Shown piece after piece: positions 10,558-20,836 of a stretch of 64,000 nucleotides of DNA; within the stretch, counting starts at the first letter, position 1; each line of letters starts with the position of its first letter. The notes under the pieces were generated by a model. It had not been told where the DNA came from, did no database searches, and saw nothing but the letters and a program-made list of their open reading frames with translations. A program made the position numbers and the translations under genes. This DNA is from Pseudomonas saxonica (GTDB lineage: Bacteria; Pseudomonadota; Gammaproteobacteria; Pseudomonadales; Pseudomonadaceae). The stretch lies in assembly GCF_007858365.1 (NCBI RefSeq), contig NZ_VFIO01000001.1, forward strand, positions 1,364,001 through 1,428,000. The letters run 5' to 3'.

Positions 10558-11715
10558 TCAGTTGAACAGCCCATAGAAGAATAGACGGATGCTATCCCAC
10601 ACGCGTCGGAAAATACCACCTTCCTCAACGGGTTCAAGGGCGATCAGGTCTGCACTGTGCACAACCTTGTCGTCCAGTTTGACTTCTACCTTGCCGATCA
10701 CGTCACCTTTGGCAATTGGTGCCATCAGTTGCGGGTTCATGGTCATGCTGGCAGCCAGTTTTTTCAATTGGCCTTTAGGCATGGTCATGGTCAAGTCTTC
10801 TGCCAAACCGGCTTTGACCTGATTAGTCGTACCTTTCCAGACAGGTGCCTGAGCCAGCTCAACACCCTTCTGGTAGAAGGTCTGGGTTTCGAAGAAACGG
10901 AAACCGTAGGTCAGCAGCTTTTGTGTTTCGGCAGCACGAGCCACTTCGCTGTTGGTGCCGAACACCACAGCAATCAGGCGCTGGCCATCACGAACAGCCG
11001 AGGACACCATGCAGTAACCGGCTTCGTCGGTGTGACCCGTTTTCAGACCGTCTACGGTCTTGTCACGCCACAGCAACAGGTTGCGGTTAGGCTGCTTGAT
11101 ACCGTTCCAGAAGAACTCTTTCTGCGAGTAGATCGCGTAATGAGTCGGGTCTTCGTGAATGATTGCCCGCGCCAGCAACGCCATGTCGTGTGCCGACGAA
11201 TAGTGCTCTGGGTTTGGCAGGCCGGTCGGGTTCATGAAGTGGCTGTTGCTCATGCCCAGTTCGCCAGCGGTTTTGTTCATCATGTCGGCGAAGGCGTCTT
11301 CGCTGCCGGCGATGTGCTCGGACAGCGCAACGCTGGCGTCGTTACCCGACTGGATGATGATGCCGTGCAACAGGTCGCTGACCGACACTTGAGTGCCGAC
11401 CTTGATGAACATCCGCGAACCGCCGGTACGCCAAGCGTTTTCGCTGACCGTTACTGGGTCGTTTTCGCCGATCTGACCGCGACGGATTTCCAGTGTCGCG
11501 ATATAGGCTGTCATCAGCTTGGTCAGGCTGGCCGGGGGCAGGCGCTGGTCGCCGTTGTTCTCAACCAGTACGTTACCGCTGCTGGCATCCATCAAAACGT
11601 AGGCTTTGGCTGCAAGCTGGGGTGCTGAAGGCATCATCTCGACGGCCCAGGCAGCAGGCGTGATGATCAGCGGGACAAGCAGACACAGGCGTTTGGCAAA
11701 GGTGGTGATGTTCAT
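10558..11715 (-). CDS. dacA: D-alanyl-D-alanine carboxypeptidase (PBP5/6 type)
   Basis: A 385-residue periplasmic, membrane-tethered low-molecular-weight penicillin-binding protein that trims pentapeptide stems. The signal peptide MNITTFAKRLCLLVPLIITP leads to cleavage after AAWA. The active-site triad is complete: SLTK near residue 65, SGN near residue 125 and KTGHTD near residue 225. A C-terminal beta domain (PBP5_C) is followed by the amphipathic anchor FRRVWDSIRLFFYGLFN. The start ATG at 11715 avoids an unneeded N-terminal extension. It lies between rlpA and ybeD in the conserved order. Confidence 0.96.
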   Translation of the reverse strand: MNITTFAKRLCLLVPLIITPAAWAVEMMPSAPQLAAKAYVLMDASSGNVLVENNGDQRLPPASLTKLMTAYIATLEIRRGQIGENDPVTVSENAWRTGGSRMFIKVGTQVSVSDLLHGIIIQSGNDASVALSEHIAGSEDAFADMMNKTAGELGMSNSHFMNPTGLPNPEHYSSAHDMALLARAIIHEDPTHYAIYSQKEFFWNGIKQPNRNLLLWRDKTVDGLKTGHTDEAGYCMVSSAVRDGQRLIAVVFGTNSEVARAAETQKLLTYGFRFFETQTFYQKGVELAQAPVWKGTTNQVKAGLAEDLTMTMPKGQLKKLAASMTMNPQLMAPIAKGDVIGKVEVKLDDKVVHSADLIALEPVEEGGIFRRVWDSIRLFFYGLFN

Positions 11716-11888
11716 CCGTCTCTCGAAATTGTTAATAAAACTTACCCTCACGGGCAAACCGGGTGTGGCAGCCGTTTGACAGGCTGTCGCGTGTTCAGTT
11801 GCAGGTCAGCCGTTTAAGGGCTTTTTATTTTAGAGCCTGCCAACTGCGTCGAGCCTTCACGCATGAATGCCCGACGCTTTATTCAGTG

Positions 11889-12881
11889 TTACTGATCTGT
11901 CACAACGCTCGGCTGGCCCAGGTTGGCCAATCGCACGCTGTTTTGTGTCTGCTGCACTTCATTGACCGAACCGATCGGCCCCATGCGAACGCGGTGCAAG
12001 GTTTGCTGGTTACGCACCACCGAGCTTATGAACACCGGGGCGCTGACCATGCCACTGAGCTTGGAGCGAAGCAACTCTGCCGCGTCAGGATTGGCGAATG
12101 CACCCACTTGCAAGTAGGTGCCCTGCCCTTTCTGGGCGGTCTGCAACGGAATTACATCCGTAGCGTGCTGCTGTGCGGGCGGTGTCCATTGCTCGACCTT
12201 GCCGGTATTGACCGTCGGCCCCGGTGCGGACTGGGCCACTTTTGGCTCGTTGAGCATCAAGGGCGCCGGCTGCCCACGTTGGGCCCACCAGGCTTGCGGG
12301 TCAATGCCTTCAACCTTGACTCGGGCAGTCCCGGTCTCGGCGTAGCCCAGCTTCTTGGCGGCGGCGTAAGACAGGTCAATGATGCGGTCCGAATAAAACG
12401 GGCCACGGTCGTTTACCCGCAGAATCACGGCTTTGCCGTTGTCCAGATTGGTCACTTTGACGTAGCTGGGCAGTGGCAGGGTTTTGTGTGCGGCACTCAT
12501 GCCGTACAGGTCGTACACCTCGCCATTGGCCGTGTTTTGACCGTGAAACTTGGTGCCGTACCAGGACGCGGTGCCCGAGGCCACGTAAGTTTTGGACTCT
12601 TGCATCGGGAAATAGGTCTTGCCCAGCACGGTATACGGGTTGGCCTTGTAGGCCCCGGTGTGCAGGGTCGGGGTGGCATCCGGGATACGCGAAACATCAA
12701 CGTCCCACCACGGCGCGCCATCTTTGTGCGCACGGTTGATGTCCAGCCCCGGTTTGGCAGCAACGGCCACAGTAGTCTTTTGCGGGGTGCTAGGGCGGCT
12801 GCTGGAGCAGCTCACCACCACCAGCGCAATCGATGCGCAGGCTACGAGTTTCAAAGGTGTGCGGATCGCTAAAAACGGCAT
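11889..12881 (-). CDS. rlpA: Septal ring lytic transglycosylase RlpA
   Basis: A 330-residue outer-membrane lipoprotein with an LVVVSC|S lipobox. The double-psi beta-barrel domain is clear: TASWYGTKFHGQNTANGE, then VTNLDNGKAVILRVNDRGPF with the catalytic Asp region, and IIDLSYAAAKKLGY. The C-terminus is a SPOR domain (GTYLQVGAFANPDAAELL) that binds denuded glycan strands at the septum. In P. aeruginosa RlpA is a lytic transglycosylase specific for naked glycans. The start codon overlaps the preceding sltB stop as TAATG, so the two murein hydrolases are probably coupled. Confidence 0.96.
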   Translation of the reverse strand: MPFLAIRTPLKLVACASIALVVVSCSSSRPSTPQKTTVAVAAKPGLDINRAHKDGAPWWDVDVSRIPDATPTLHTGAYKANPYTVLGKTYFPMQESKTYVASGTASWYGTKFHGQNTANGEVYDLYGMSAAHKTLPLPSYVKVTNLDNGKAVILRVNDRGPFYSDRIIDLSYAAAKKLGYAETGTARVKVEGIDPQAWWAQRGQPAPLMLNEPKVAQSAPGPTVNTGKVEQWTPPAQQHATDVIPLQTAQKGQGTYLQVGAFANPDAAELLRSKLSGMVSAPVFISSVVRNQQTLHRVRMGPIGSVNEVQQTQNSVRLANLGQPSVVTDQ

Positions 12882-13891
12882 TACTTGTTGCCCCGGGCTT
12901 GAACCAGCAGGTCGGACAGTTGGTGCACTGCCATGGCGTACATCACGCTACGGTTATAGCGCGTGATGGCATAAAAGTTCTTCAGGCCCATCCAGTATTC
13001 AGGGCCATTGGCGCCTTCCAGACGGAACGCCGTGACGGGCATTTCGTCACGCAGCGCATCATGACTCGACCAGCCCAGCGCTCGCAACTCCCCGACGGTT
13101 TTGATCGGCTCGATTCCCTGGGTCAAACCTTCGTCTGCGCGATCACCCTGCACCTGAGCGCGGGCCACGACGGGCTCACCGGCGACCCAGCCATGACGCT
13201 TGAAGTAGCTGGCGACACTGCCAATGGCATCGTCCGGATTGCTCCAGATGTTGATGTGGCCATCGTTGTCGAAATCCACCGCGTAGGCGCGAAAACTGCT
13301 GGGCATGAATTGCGGCAAGCCCATTGCTCCGGCGTATGAGCCCTTGAGGGTCAACGGGTCGACCTGCTCTTCACGGCTCAGCAGCAGGAACTCACGCAAT
13401 TCCTTGCGGAAAAACTCGGCGCGCGGCGGATAGTCAAAGCCCAACGTCGACAGGGCATCAATCACTCGGTAATTACCGGTGTTGCGGCCATAAAAGGTTT
13501 CAACACCAATGATCGACACGATCACTTGCGCAGGCACCCCATATTCCTGCTCGGCGCGAGCCAGCACAGCTTCATGTTCACGCCAGAAATCCACACCCCT
13601 GGCCACGCGGGCGTCGGAAATAAAGATAGGACGGTACTCTTTCCATTGCTTGACGCGTTCTGCCGGGCGCGAAATGGCATCGAGGATGCTCTGCTTGCGA
13701 TTCGCCTCACGGAACACTGCCATCAGCTGCTCGCCGGCAAAGCCGTAATCGCGGGTCATCTCGCCGACGAACTCTGCCACTTGGGGCGAGCCTTCATAGT
13801 CGCCGGCTACCGCGCTTTGCGCTGCCCCGAACAGGCCAACAAAGCCCATCCATGGCGCAAATCGAGCGGCCCAGCCGCGCATTACTTGCAT
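12881..13891 (-). CDS. sltB: Lytic murein transglycosylase B (SltB1/MltB family)
   Basis: A 336-residue family-3 lytic transglycosylase. Starting at 13891 (MQVMRGWAARF) gives a signal-like hydrophobic segment cleaved after SAVA. The catalytic glutamate is in VSIIGVETFYGRNTG; GSYAGAMGLPQFMPSSFR and DFDNDGHINIWSNPDDAIGS are family signatures. Unlike the copy at 6112 it has no peptidoglycan-binding domain and no lipobox, which fits the soluble SltB1 type. It lies between rodA and rlpA, as in P. aeruginosa. A longer frame to 14188 runs into rodA and is ignored. Confidence 0.95.
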   Translation of the reverse strand: MQVMRGWAARFAPWMGFVGLFGAAQSAVAGDYEGSPQVAEFVGEMTRDYGFAGEQLMAVFREANRKQSILDAISRPAERVKQWKEYRPIFISDARVARGVDFWREHEAVLARAEQEYGVPAQVIVSIIGVETFYGRNTGNYRVIDALSTLGFDYPPRAEFFRKELREFLLLSREEQVDPLTLKGSYAGAMGLPQFMPSSFRAYAVDFDNDGHINIWSNPDDAIGSVASYFKRHGWVAGEPVVARAQVQGDRADEGLTQGIEPIKTVGELRALGWSSHDALRDEMPVTAFRLEGANGPEYWMGLKNFYAITRYNRSVMYAMAVHQLSDLLVQARGNK

Positions 13892-13908
13892 TGAATAATT
13901 CACCTTAA

Positions 13909-15054
13909 TCAAACTTGTGCGATCCATTTGCGATGTGTGTGGATCGACATCAAAACCCCGAACGCTGACAGCAGCGTCACGAGCGAAGTACCGCCGTAAC
14001 TGATAAACGGCAAGGGCACACCCACCACCGGCAACAAGCCACTGACCATACCGATGTTGACGAAGACATACACAAAAAAGGTCATCGTCAGGCTGCCTGC
14101 CAGCAATTTGCCAAACAGGGTCTGCGCCTGGGCGGTGATCACCAGACCGCGACCAATCAACAACAGGTAGATCAGCAGCAGCGCGCAAATACCGACCAGA
14201 CCGAACTCTTCACCCATCACCGCAATAATGAAGTCAGTGTGACTTTCAGGCAAAAAGTCCAGATGCGACTGCGTACCCAGTAGCCATCCCTTGCCAAACA
14301 CCCCGCCCGAACCGATCGCAGCCTTGGACTGAATAATGTTCCAGCCAGTGCCCAGCGGATCGCTTTCAGGGTCGAGAAAGGTCAATACGCGCTGTTTCTG
14401 GTAGTCGTGCATGATGAAATACCACATGGCCACGGCCACGGGCACGGCAGCAGCCAGCACGCTGATAATCCAGCGCCAGCGCAAGCCCCCCATAAACAGC
14501 ACGAATGCACCGCCGGCCAGCACCAGCAGCGCGGTGCCAAGGTCTGGCTGGCGAACGATCAGGCCAAAGGGAATGCCGATAAGCAATAAACTCACGGCAA
14601 CGTGCTTGAGCTGCGGCGGTAACGTGCGTTTGGACAAATACCAGGCAATGGTTGCCGGCATCAGAATCTTCATGAATTCCGACGGCTGGAAGCGAATAAC
14701 CCCTGGAATGTTAATCCAGCGCGTCGCACCCATGGCGTTGTGGCCCATGACATCCACCACCACCAGCAGCAATACGCCCATCAGATAACCGATGGGTACC
14801 CAGCGCGCCATGAAACGCGGCTCCAGTTGGGCGATGATAAACATCGACACCAGCCCGATACCGAATGAGGTTGCCTGTTTGGCCAGCAAATCCCAGCTTT
14901 TGCCGCTGGCTGAATACAGCACGAACAAACTGCCTGCCGCCAGGGTCAGGAGCAGAATCAGCAAAGGGCCATCAATGTGCAAACGCTGAAGCAGCGTGGC
15001 ACGCCGACGCATCACATCCTCGCTGGAGAGGATGCGGTCAAAATTACTCATCAT
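13909..15054 (-). CDS. rodA: Rod-shape-determining peptidoglycan glycosyltransferase RodA
   Basis: A SEDS-family integral membrane glycosyltransferase of 381 residues with about ten transmembrane helices, which polymerises lipid II with PBP2 during lateral wall growth. Signatures include GVIRFQPSEFMKILMP, RQPDLGTALLVL (the catalytic Asp region) and PLPFISYGGTSLVTLLSAFG near the C-terminus. The start overlaps the end of mrdA by about 10 bp; an internal Met at residue 15 gives the 367-residue form common in Pseudomonas. mrdA lies immediately upstream, so the two partners are made together. Confidence 0.96.
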   Translation of the reverse strand: MMSNFDRILSSEDVMRRRATLLQRLHIDGPLLILLLTLAAGSLFVLYSASGKSWDLLAKQATSFGIGLVSMFIIAQLEPRFMARWVPIGYLMGVLLLVVVDVMGHNAMGATRWINIPGVIRFQPSEFMKILMPATIAWYLSKRTLPPQLKHVAVSLLLIGIPFGLIVRQPDLGTALLVLAGGAFVLFMGGLRWRWIISVLAAAVPVAVAMWYFIMHDYQKQRVLTFLDPESDPLGTGWNIIQSKAAIGSGGVFGKGWLLGTQSHLDFLPESHTDFIIAVMGEEFGLVGICALLLIYLLLIGRGLVITAQAQTLFGKLLAGSLTMTFFVYVFVNIGMVSGLLPVVGVPLPFISYGGTSLVTLLSAFGVLMSIHTHRKWIAQV

Positions 15055-16939
15055 TGCCCGTAACCTCTGTCTTCAAAGGACCGGCGTACTCAGGTTTGAG
15101 CTTGCCATCGGCGTCCAGCAGCCAGGCATCCATAACCTTGCGCACAACGGGCGATGCCACCCGGCTGCCGGCTTCGCCGTTTTCAATCATCACCGAGACG
15201 GCAATCTGCGGGTTGTTGGCTGGCGCAAAGCCAACGAACAACGCGTGGTCGCGGTGACGCTCCTGTACTTTGGAGCGATCGTATTTCTCACCCTGCTTGA
15301 TCGCCACTACCTGCGCCGTACCACTCTTGCCCGCAATCAAATACTGCGCACCCACGCCCGCTACCCGGGCCGTACCGCGGGCACCATGCACTACCTGCTG
15401 CATGCCGTGGTTGACCTTGGCCCAGTTGGACGGGTCTCGCAGCACAATATCGGGCATCGGGTTCGGATCAACCGGCGGTACACCCTCAATGGTTTTGGCC
15501 AGATGTGGACGTATCCATTTGCCCTTGCTGGCGATCAACGCGGTGGCCTGAGCCAGTTGCAACGGGGTGGACTGCATATAGCCCTGGCCAATCCCCAAAA
15601 TCAGGGTTTCGCCCGGGAACCAGGCCTGGCGTCGGGTGGCACGCTTCCAGTCACGGGACGGCATCAGCCCTGCCGACTCTTCGAACATGTCGAGGGAGAC
15701 TTTTTGGCCAATGCCGAATTGGTTCATGTACGAGGACAGACGATCTATCCCCAGCTTGTGCGCCAGGTCATAGAAGTAGGTGTCGTTGGAACGCATGATC
15801 GCCGTGTCCAGATCGACATAACCATCGCCTGTGCGGTTCCAGTTACGGTACTTGTGATCATAATTGGGCAACTGGTAATAACCGGGGTCGTAGACCCGTG
15901 ACCCGGCGGTGATTACGCCACTGTCCAGACCGGCAATAGCCACCGCCGGCTTGATGGTCGAACCCGGTGGGTACAGACCACGCAGAATGCGGTTGAACAG
16001 TGGTCGATCAATCGAATCGCGCAACTCGGCATACGCCTTGAAGCTGATGCCGGTCACAAACAGATTGGGGTCAAAACTGGGTTGGCTGACCATCGCCAGC
16101 ACTTCACCGGTCATCGGGTTCAGTGCTACCACCGCGCCTCGGCGCCCTGCCAGTGCTTCCTCGGCCGCCTCTTGCAGCTTGATATCAAGGCTAAGCACGA
16201 TGTCTTTGCCCGGGATCGGATCGGTGCGTTTAAGCACCCGCAACACCCGGCCCCTTGCATTGGTTTCGACTTCTTCGTAACCCACCTGACCATGCAACTC
16301 GGCTTCGTAAAAACGCTCGATACCGGTTTTGCCAATGTGATGGGTGCCGCTGTAATTCACCGGATCGAGGGTTTTAAGCTCTTTCTCGTTGATTCGCCCC
16401 ATATAGCCCACAGAATGCGCGAAATGCGCGCCCTGCGGGTAATGGCGAACCAATTGCGCCACCACCTCAACCCCGGGCAAGCGGAACTGATTCACAGCGA
16501 TGCGGGCGATTTGCTCTTCATTGAGCTCAAACAGAATGGGCACCGGCTCAAACGGCCGCCGCCCCTGCTTCATGCGCTTTTCGAAGAGAGCACGGTCATC
16601 CGGGGTGAGTTCCAGCACCTGAACGATGGTGTCGAGCACTTGGGACCAATCACCGGAACGCTCGCGCGTCATGCTCAGGCTGAAGCTGGGACGGTTGTCC
16701 GCGATCACCACACCATTGCGGTCGAAGATCAGACCCCGTGTCGGTGGGATCGGCTGAACGTGCACCCGGTTATTTTCTGACAGCGTCGAGTGATACTCGT
16801 ACTGCACCACTTGCAGAAAATACAGACGTGCGATCAGCACACAAATCAGTGCCACCACCACGCATGCGCCGACCACGACACGTCGGCGCACAAGGCGGGC
16901 GTCTTTCTCGTGATCTTTTAGGCGAATCGGCTGAGACAT
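15044..16939 (-). CDS. mrdA: Penicillin-binding protein 2 (elongasome transpeptidase)
   Basis: A 631-residue class B PBP with one N-terminal transmembrane helix (about residues 20-42), a pedestal domain containing PPTRGLIFDRNG, and a transpeptidase domain. The active-site motifs are complete: PPGSTIKP with the nucleophile serine (about residue 328), SND near residue 388 and KSGTAQ near residue 545. It cross-links new glycan with RodA during cell elongation. It sits between rlmH and rodA in the conserved cluster. Confidence 0.97.
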   Translation of the reverse strand: MSQPIRLKDHEKDARLVRRRVVVGACVVVALICVLIARLYFLQVVQYEYHSTLSENNRVHVQPIPPTRGLIFDRNGVVIADNRPSFSLSMTRERSGDWSQVLDTIVQVLELTPDDRALFEKRMKQGRRPFEPVPILFELNEEQIARIAVNQFRLPGVEVVAQLVRHYPQGAHFAHSVGYMGRINEKELKTLDPVNYSGTHHIGKTGIERFYEAELHGQVGYEEVETNARGRVLRVLKRTDPIPGKDIVLSLDIKLQEAAEEALAGRRGAVVALNPMTGEVLAMVSQPSFDPNLFVTGISFKAYAELRDSIDRPLFNRILRGLYPPGSTIKPAVAIAGLDSGVITAGSRVYDPGYYQLPNYDHKYRNWNRTGDGYVDLDTAIMRSNDTYFYDLAHKLGIDRLSSYMNQFGIGQKVSLDMFEESAGLMPSRDWKRATRRQAWFPGETLILGIGQGYMQSTPLQLAQATALIASKGKWIRPHLAKTIEGVPPVDPNPMPDIVLRDPSNWAKVNHGMQQVVHGARGTARVAGVGAQYLIAGKSGTAQVVAIKQGEKYDRSKVQERHRDHALFVGFAPANNPQIAVSVMIENGEAGSRVASPVVRKVMDAWLLDADGKLKPEYAGPLKTEVTGNDE

Positions 16940-16951
16940 TCGGGACGCTGA

Positions 16952-17419
16952 CTATTTGTGATAAGGGTGCCCGGACAACACCGTCCAGGCGCGATACAAC
17001 TGCTCACCAATCAGAATCCGTACTAACGGGTGCGGCAACGTCAGCGGCGACAGCGACCAGCGCTGATCGGCGCGGGCGCAGACTTCCGGCGCCAGCCCTT
17101 CGGGGCCGCCCACCATGAAGTTCACCGTGCGCGAGTCCAGGCGCCAGCGGTCGAGCTCGACCGCCAGCTGCTCAGTGCTCCAGGGCTTACCGTGCACCTC
17201 AAGGGTGACGATCCGCTCGCCCGGGCCGACCTTGGCCAGCATGGCCTCGCCTTCCTGACGGATAAAACGGGCCACGTCAGCATTCTTGCCACGGGTATTG
17301 AGCGGTATTTCCACCAGTTCAAGGGCCAGCTCGGATGGCAGACGCTTGGCATATTCATGCCAGCCTTCTTCCACCCACTTGGGCATACGCGAACCGACAG
17401 CAATCAGGCGCAGGCGCAC
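16952..17419 (-). CDS. rlmH: 23S rRNA pseudouridine-1915 N3-methyltransferase RlmH
   Basis: A 155-residue SPOUT-class methyltransferase, the standard RlmH length, which methylates pseudouridine 1915 of 23S rRNA in helix 69. The knotted SAM site is visible as [14 protein letters not shown], and the C-terminus [21 protein letters not shown] is nearly invariant in the family. It follows rsfS by 9 bp and precedes mrdA by 12 bp, so this ribosome-maturation pair is probably co-transcribed with the cell-wall genes. Confidence 0.97.
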   Translation of the reverse strand: MRLRLIAVGSRMPKWVEEGWHEYAKRLPSELALELVEIPLNTRGKNADVARFIRQEGEAMLAKVGPGERIVTLEVHGKPWSTEQLAVELDRWRLDSRTVNFMVGGPEGLAPEVCARADQRWSLSPLTLPHPLVRILIGEQLYRAWTVLSGHPYHK

Positions 17420-17428
17420 AACGAACCC

Positions 17429-17923
17429 TTACTCTTGGTCTTTGTTGAGCTTGGCGAAATGCTCATGGGTGTTTTCCGGGCTGTGGTGAGCAGCGCTTTC
17501 AGCACGGCTCTGTGCAGCACCGGCCCACAGGCGTTCCAGGTCGTAGAACTGACGGGCGCTGGCGGTCATCATGTGCACGATCACGTCGTCCATGTCCAAC
17601 AGTACCCAATCGCTGTCGCCCTTGCCTTCTTCACCCAATGGCTTGATGCCCAAGGCTTTGACGGCTTCACGGACCTTGTCCAGCATCGCGCCGATCTGAC
17701 GGTTCGAAGTACCGGTGGCGATGATCATGAAGTCAGTGATGCTGTGCTTGTCACGTACGTCGATGATCTGAATGTCCTGGCCCTTTACGTCTTCCAGCGC
17801 GGCGACTGCAACCTTGACCAGCGCGTCGCCTTTCAGAGGCTCGGCAGAGAAGGTTTTTTCTGGCAGTGGAGCGCTTTTGAAGGTGCCTTTACGCTTTACT
17901 TTGCTTACATCTTTGTCAGTCAT
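17429..17923 (-). CDS. rsfS: Ribosome silencing factor RsfS
   Basis: RsfS binds ribosomal protein L14 and blocks subunit joining when nutrients are short. The core, KVAVAALEDVKGQDIQIIDV through DWVLLDMDDVIVHMM, is the conserved Iojap/DUF143 domain. The product is 164 residues, longer than many homologues, because of a basic N-terminal extension of about 30 residues and a polar C-terminal tail after RQFYDLERLW. An internal start would shorten it to about the usual length. It lies between nadD and rlmH. Confidence 0.93.
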   Translation of the reverse strand: MTDKDVSKVKRKGTFKSAPLPEKTFSAEPLKGDALVKVAVAALEDVKGQDIQIIDVRDKHSITDFMIIATGTSNRQIGAMLDKVREAVKALGIKPLGEEGKGDSDWVLLDMDDVIVHMMTASARQFYDLERLWAGAAQSRAESAAHHSPENTHEHFAKLNKDQE

Positions 17924-17992
17924 ATAAAACTCGTTTTGCTCGTATGTTCGGGGGGTTCATTACACGTTAGATCGTGCTATGAACCACGCCTT

Positions 17993-18682
17993 TCAGTTCG
18001 ACGCACGGTAAAGCCCGTGCGCATCGATATAGGCCAGGACCGCGTCGGGCACCAGGTAACGTACCGACTTACCGCTGGCCAGCAGTTGACGGATCTGGGT
18101 GGCGGATACCGCGAGCGGTGTCTGCCAGACGAATGCAATCTGTCCGCTCGACCCTTTCAGGGCCAGCGGGTCGCTTACCGAGCGCGCTGCCAGCAGGTTG
18201 CGCAAGGCATCCGGCGGTTCGCTGTCGGCATCCGGGCGCTGTAGCACCAGGATATGGCAATGCTGGAGCAACTCTTCCCAGCGATGCCACGTGGGCAGGC
18301 CGCAAAAAGCGTCCCAGCCCAGCAATAAAAACAACTGGTCATCAGCAGCCAGCTCGGCCCGCATCAGTTCCAGGGTGTCAATAGTGTAGGACGGCGTGTC
18401 CCGATGCAGCTCCCGAGGGTCTACCTTCAGCGTAGGTACTCCGGCAACCGCACACTCAACCATCGCCAGACGATCGAGCGCCGACACTCTTGGCGTATCT
18501 CGATGGGGCGGCCTGGCATTGGGGATCAGACGCAGCTCATCGAGCGTCATCATTTCCGCCACTTCAAGCGCACCGCGCAAATGGCCGATGTGCACCGGGT
18601 CGAAGGTGCCGCCCAGCATACCAATGCGCAACGGTGCCGCTTCGATGACCGGTTCTGCCGCTATCGGGATAAGGTCGACCAA
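17993..18682 (-). CDS. nadD: Nicotinate-nucleotide adenylyltransferase
   Basis: NadD transfers AMP to nicotinic acid mononucleotide in NAD synthesis. The nucleotidyltransferase signature [15 protein letters not shown] lies near the N-terminus, and the C-terminal ISATxIR-like motif appears as [10 protein letters not shown]. No ATG lies in a suitable place upstream of this motif. I propose the TTG at 18682, one base after the proA stop, giving a 229-residue product beginning (M)[11 protein letters not shown] start up to 18727 inside proA is possible but less likely. Start uncertain; function secure. Confidence 0.9.
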   Translation of the reverse strand: MVDLIPIAAEPVIEAAPLRIGMLGGTFDPVHIGHLRGALEVAEMMTLDELRLIPNARPPHRDTPRVSALDRLAMVECAVAGVPTLKVDPRELHRDTPSYTIDTLELMRAELAADDQLFLLLGWDAFCGLPTWHRWEELLQHCHILVLQRPDADSEPPDALRNLLAARSVSDPLALKGSSGQIAFVWQTPLAVSATQIRQLLASGKSVRYLVPDAVLAYIDAHGLYRASN

Positions 18683-18683
18683 G

Positions 18684-19955
18684 TCAGACTGGCTCCTGAC
18701 CGCGTAACTGGCCGTCACCGACCACAATGTACTTCTCGCAGGTCAGACCCTCGAGACCTACCGGACCGCGGGCGTGCAGCTTATCAGTAGAAATGCCAAT
18801 CTCGGCACCCAATCCGTATTCAAATCCATCGGCAAAGCAGGTTGGCGTGTTGAGCATCACCGAACTGGAGTCGACTTCTGCCATAAAACGCCGGGCGTCG
18901 CCCTGATGCTCGGTCACAATCGAGTCCGTGTGATGAGAACCATAGTGATTGATATGCTCAATCGCTTGATCCAGCCCATCGACCACGCGAATCGACAAAA
19001 TCGCGTCCAGGTACTCGGTGTGCCAGTCTTCTTCGGTGGCGGGTTTCACGTCAATCAGCGCCTGGGTGCGCTCACAACCGCGCAATTCGACACCTTTAGC
19101 ACGGAACTGCTCAGCCATTGCAGGCAAAAACTGCGCCGCGACTGACTGGTCCACCAGCAAGGTTTCCATCGCGCCGCAAATGCCATAACGGTAGGTTTTG
19201 GCGTTGAACGCGATGCGCTGCGCCTTCACCAGATCGGCCTGAGCACTCACGTACACATGGCAAATGCCGTCCAGATGCTTGATGACCGGCACCTTGGCGT
19301 CACGGCTGACGCGCTCGATCAAGCCTTTACCGCCACGGGGCACGATGACATCCACGTACTCGGGCATGGTGATCAACGCCCCAACCGCAGCGCGGTCGGT
19401 AACTTCAACCACTTGCACCACCGCCGGCGGCAACCCGGCCTCGGCCAGACCTCGCTGGATGCAGGCAGCAATCGCCCGGTTGGAGTGAATGGCCTCAGAG
19501 CCACCGCGCAGAATCGTCGCGTTGCCTGATTTAAGGCACAGACTGGCGGCATCAATGGTCACGTTCGGACGTGACTCATAAATGATACCGACCACCCCCA
19601 GCGGCACGCGCATTTTGCCGACCTGAATCCCCGAAGGGCGGTAACTCATGTCGCGAATGGCCCCTACCGGGTCCGGCAAACTGGCCACCTGGCGCAAACC
19701 GACGATCATGCCGTCGATACGCGCCGGGGTCAGCGCCAGACGCTCCAGCATGGCGGGCTCAAGACCATTAGCCCGGCCAGCGGCCAGATCCAGCTCATTG
19801 GCAGCCGTCAGTTCGGGTCGCGCGGCATCCAGTGCGGCAGCCGCCGCCATCAAGGCACGGTTTTTTTGCCCGGTACTGGCACGGCCAATCACTCGGGAAG
19901 CTTCACGAGCAGCGCGACCCAAGCGGGTCATGTAGTCAAGAACGGACTCAGTCAT
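18684..19955 (-). CDS. proA: Gamma-glutamyl phosphate reductase
   Basis: A 423-residue aldehyde-dehydrogenase-superfamily enzyme that reduces gamma-glutamyl phosphate to glutamate semialdehyde in proline synthesis. [18 protein letters not shown] and [16 protein letters not shown] are diagnostic, the catalytic cysteine is in [10 protein letters not shown], and [20 protein letters not shown] is the family C-terminal signature. It is the first gene of a run that continues through nadD and rsfS, and diverges from the mpg gene. Confidence 0.97.
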   Translation of the reverse strand: MTESVLDYMTRLGRAAREASRVIGRASTGQKNRALMAAAAALDAARPELTAANELDLAAGRANGLEPAMLERLALTPARIDGMIVGLRQVASLPDPVGAIRDMSYRPSGIQVGKMRVPLGVVGIIYESRPNVTIDAASLCLKSGNATILRGGSEAIHSNRAIAACIQRGLAEAGLPPAVVQVVEVTDRAAVGALITMPEYVDVIVPRGGKGLIERVSRDAKVPVIKHLDGICHVYVSAQADLVKAQRIAFNAKTYRYGICGAMETLLVDQSVAAQFLPAMAEQFRAKGVELRGCERTQALIDVKPATEEDWHTEYLDAILSIRVVDGLDQAIEHINHYGSHHTDSIVTEHQGDARRFMAEVDSSSVMLNTPTCFADGFEYGLGAEIGISTDKLHARGPVGLEGLTCEKYIVVGDGQLRGQEPV

Positions 19956-20080
19956 GGTCTCAAGGGTCTTGGCAGGGAGGAAAGCGGCCGATTATAGCTG
20001 TCGCGTAGCCTCAATCACAGCAGTGGCTGGCGGATGGTCGAAATGGGCTGCGAATTCAGCGTGTTCAGCAAGGATTAAGC

Positions 20081-20836
20081 ATGAGTTGCTATGATCTGCG
20101 CTTTTTCAGCCATTCACTGACCGCCCTGAACATGCCCATCGTGCTGCCGGACTCATTTTTTGACCGTGACGCCCAGTTACTGGCGCGCGAACTGCTGGGC
20201 AAAGTGATTCGTCATCGGGTCGACGGCCTGTGGCTCAGCGCCCGCATCATAGAAACCGAGGCCTATTACTGCGCTGAAAAAGGCAGCCACGCCTCGCTGG
20301 GCTACACCGAAAAGCGCAAAGCACTGTTTATGGATGGCGGGCACATCTATATGTACTACGCGCGCGGAGGTGATTCGTTGAACTTCAGCGCACACGGGCC
20401 GGGTAATGCCGTGCTCATCAAATCGGCTTATCCGTGGCTTGATGAGCTCTCCGGCCCGGCCAGCCTGGCCCGGATGCAACTGAACAATCCCGATGCCCAA
20501 GGCAACCCGCGCCCCGCGCAAAAGCTCTGTGCAGGGCAAACACTGCTGTGCAAGGCACTTGGGCTGAAAGTCCGCGAATGGGATGCAAAATGTTTCGACC
20601 CAGAACGTTTATGGGTCGATGACGTCGGAGCAAAACCGGCGCAGATCATTCAGACCACACGGCTGGGTATCCCTCACGGGCGAGACGAACACCTGATGTA
20701 CCGCTTTGTTGACGCTGACTACGCTGCGTACTGCACGCGTAATCCGTTGCGCCGCGGGCAAGTTGAAGGGCGCGATTATTTGGTGGTTGAACCGCTGCCC
20801 TCACCCCAACCCTCTCCCGGAGGGAGAGGGAGCTGA
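20081..20836 (+). CDS. 3-methyladenine DNA glycosylase (AAG/MPG family)
   Basis: A base-excision repair glycosylase that removes alkylated purines. The core shows LLGKVIRHRVDGLWLSARIIETEAYY with the catalytic Glu, GHIYMYYARGGDSLNFSA and a RNPLRRG C-terminal signature. The ATG at 20081 has an AAGGA Shine-Dalgarno 6 nt upstream; the in-frame ATG at 20132 gives a more usual N-terminus but lacks an RBS. The last residues, LPSPQPSPGGRGS, and the stop codon are encoded by the left end of a repeat element, so the native C-terminus has been replaced or extended. Confidence 0.9.
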   Translation: MSCYDLRFFSHSLTALNMPIVLPDSFFDRDAQLLARELLGKVIRHRVDGLWLSARIIETEAYYCAEKGSHASLGYTEKRKALFMDGGHIYMYYARGGDSLNFSAHGPGNAVLIKSAYPWLDELSGPASLARMQLNNPDAQGNPRPAQKLCAGQTLLCKALGLKVREWDAKCFDPERLWVDDVGAKPAQIIQTTRLGIPHGRDEHLMYRFVDADYAAYCTRNPLRRGQVEGRDYLVVEPLPSPQPSPGGRGS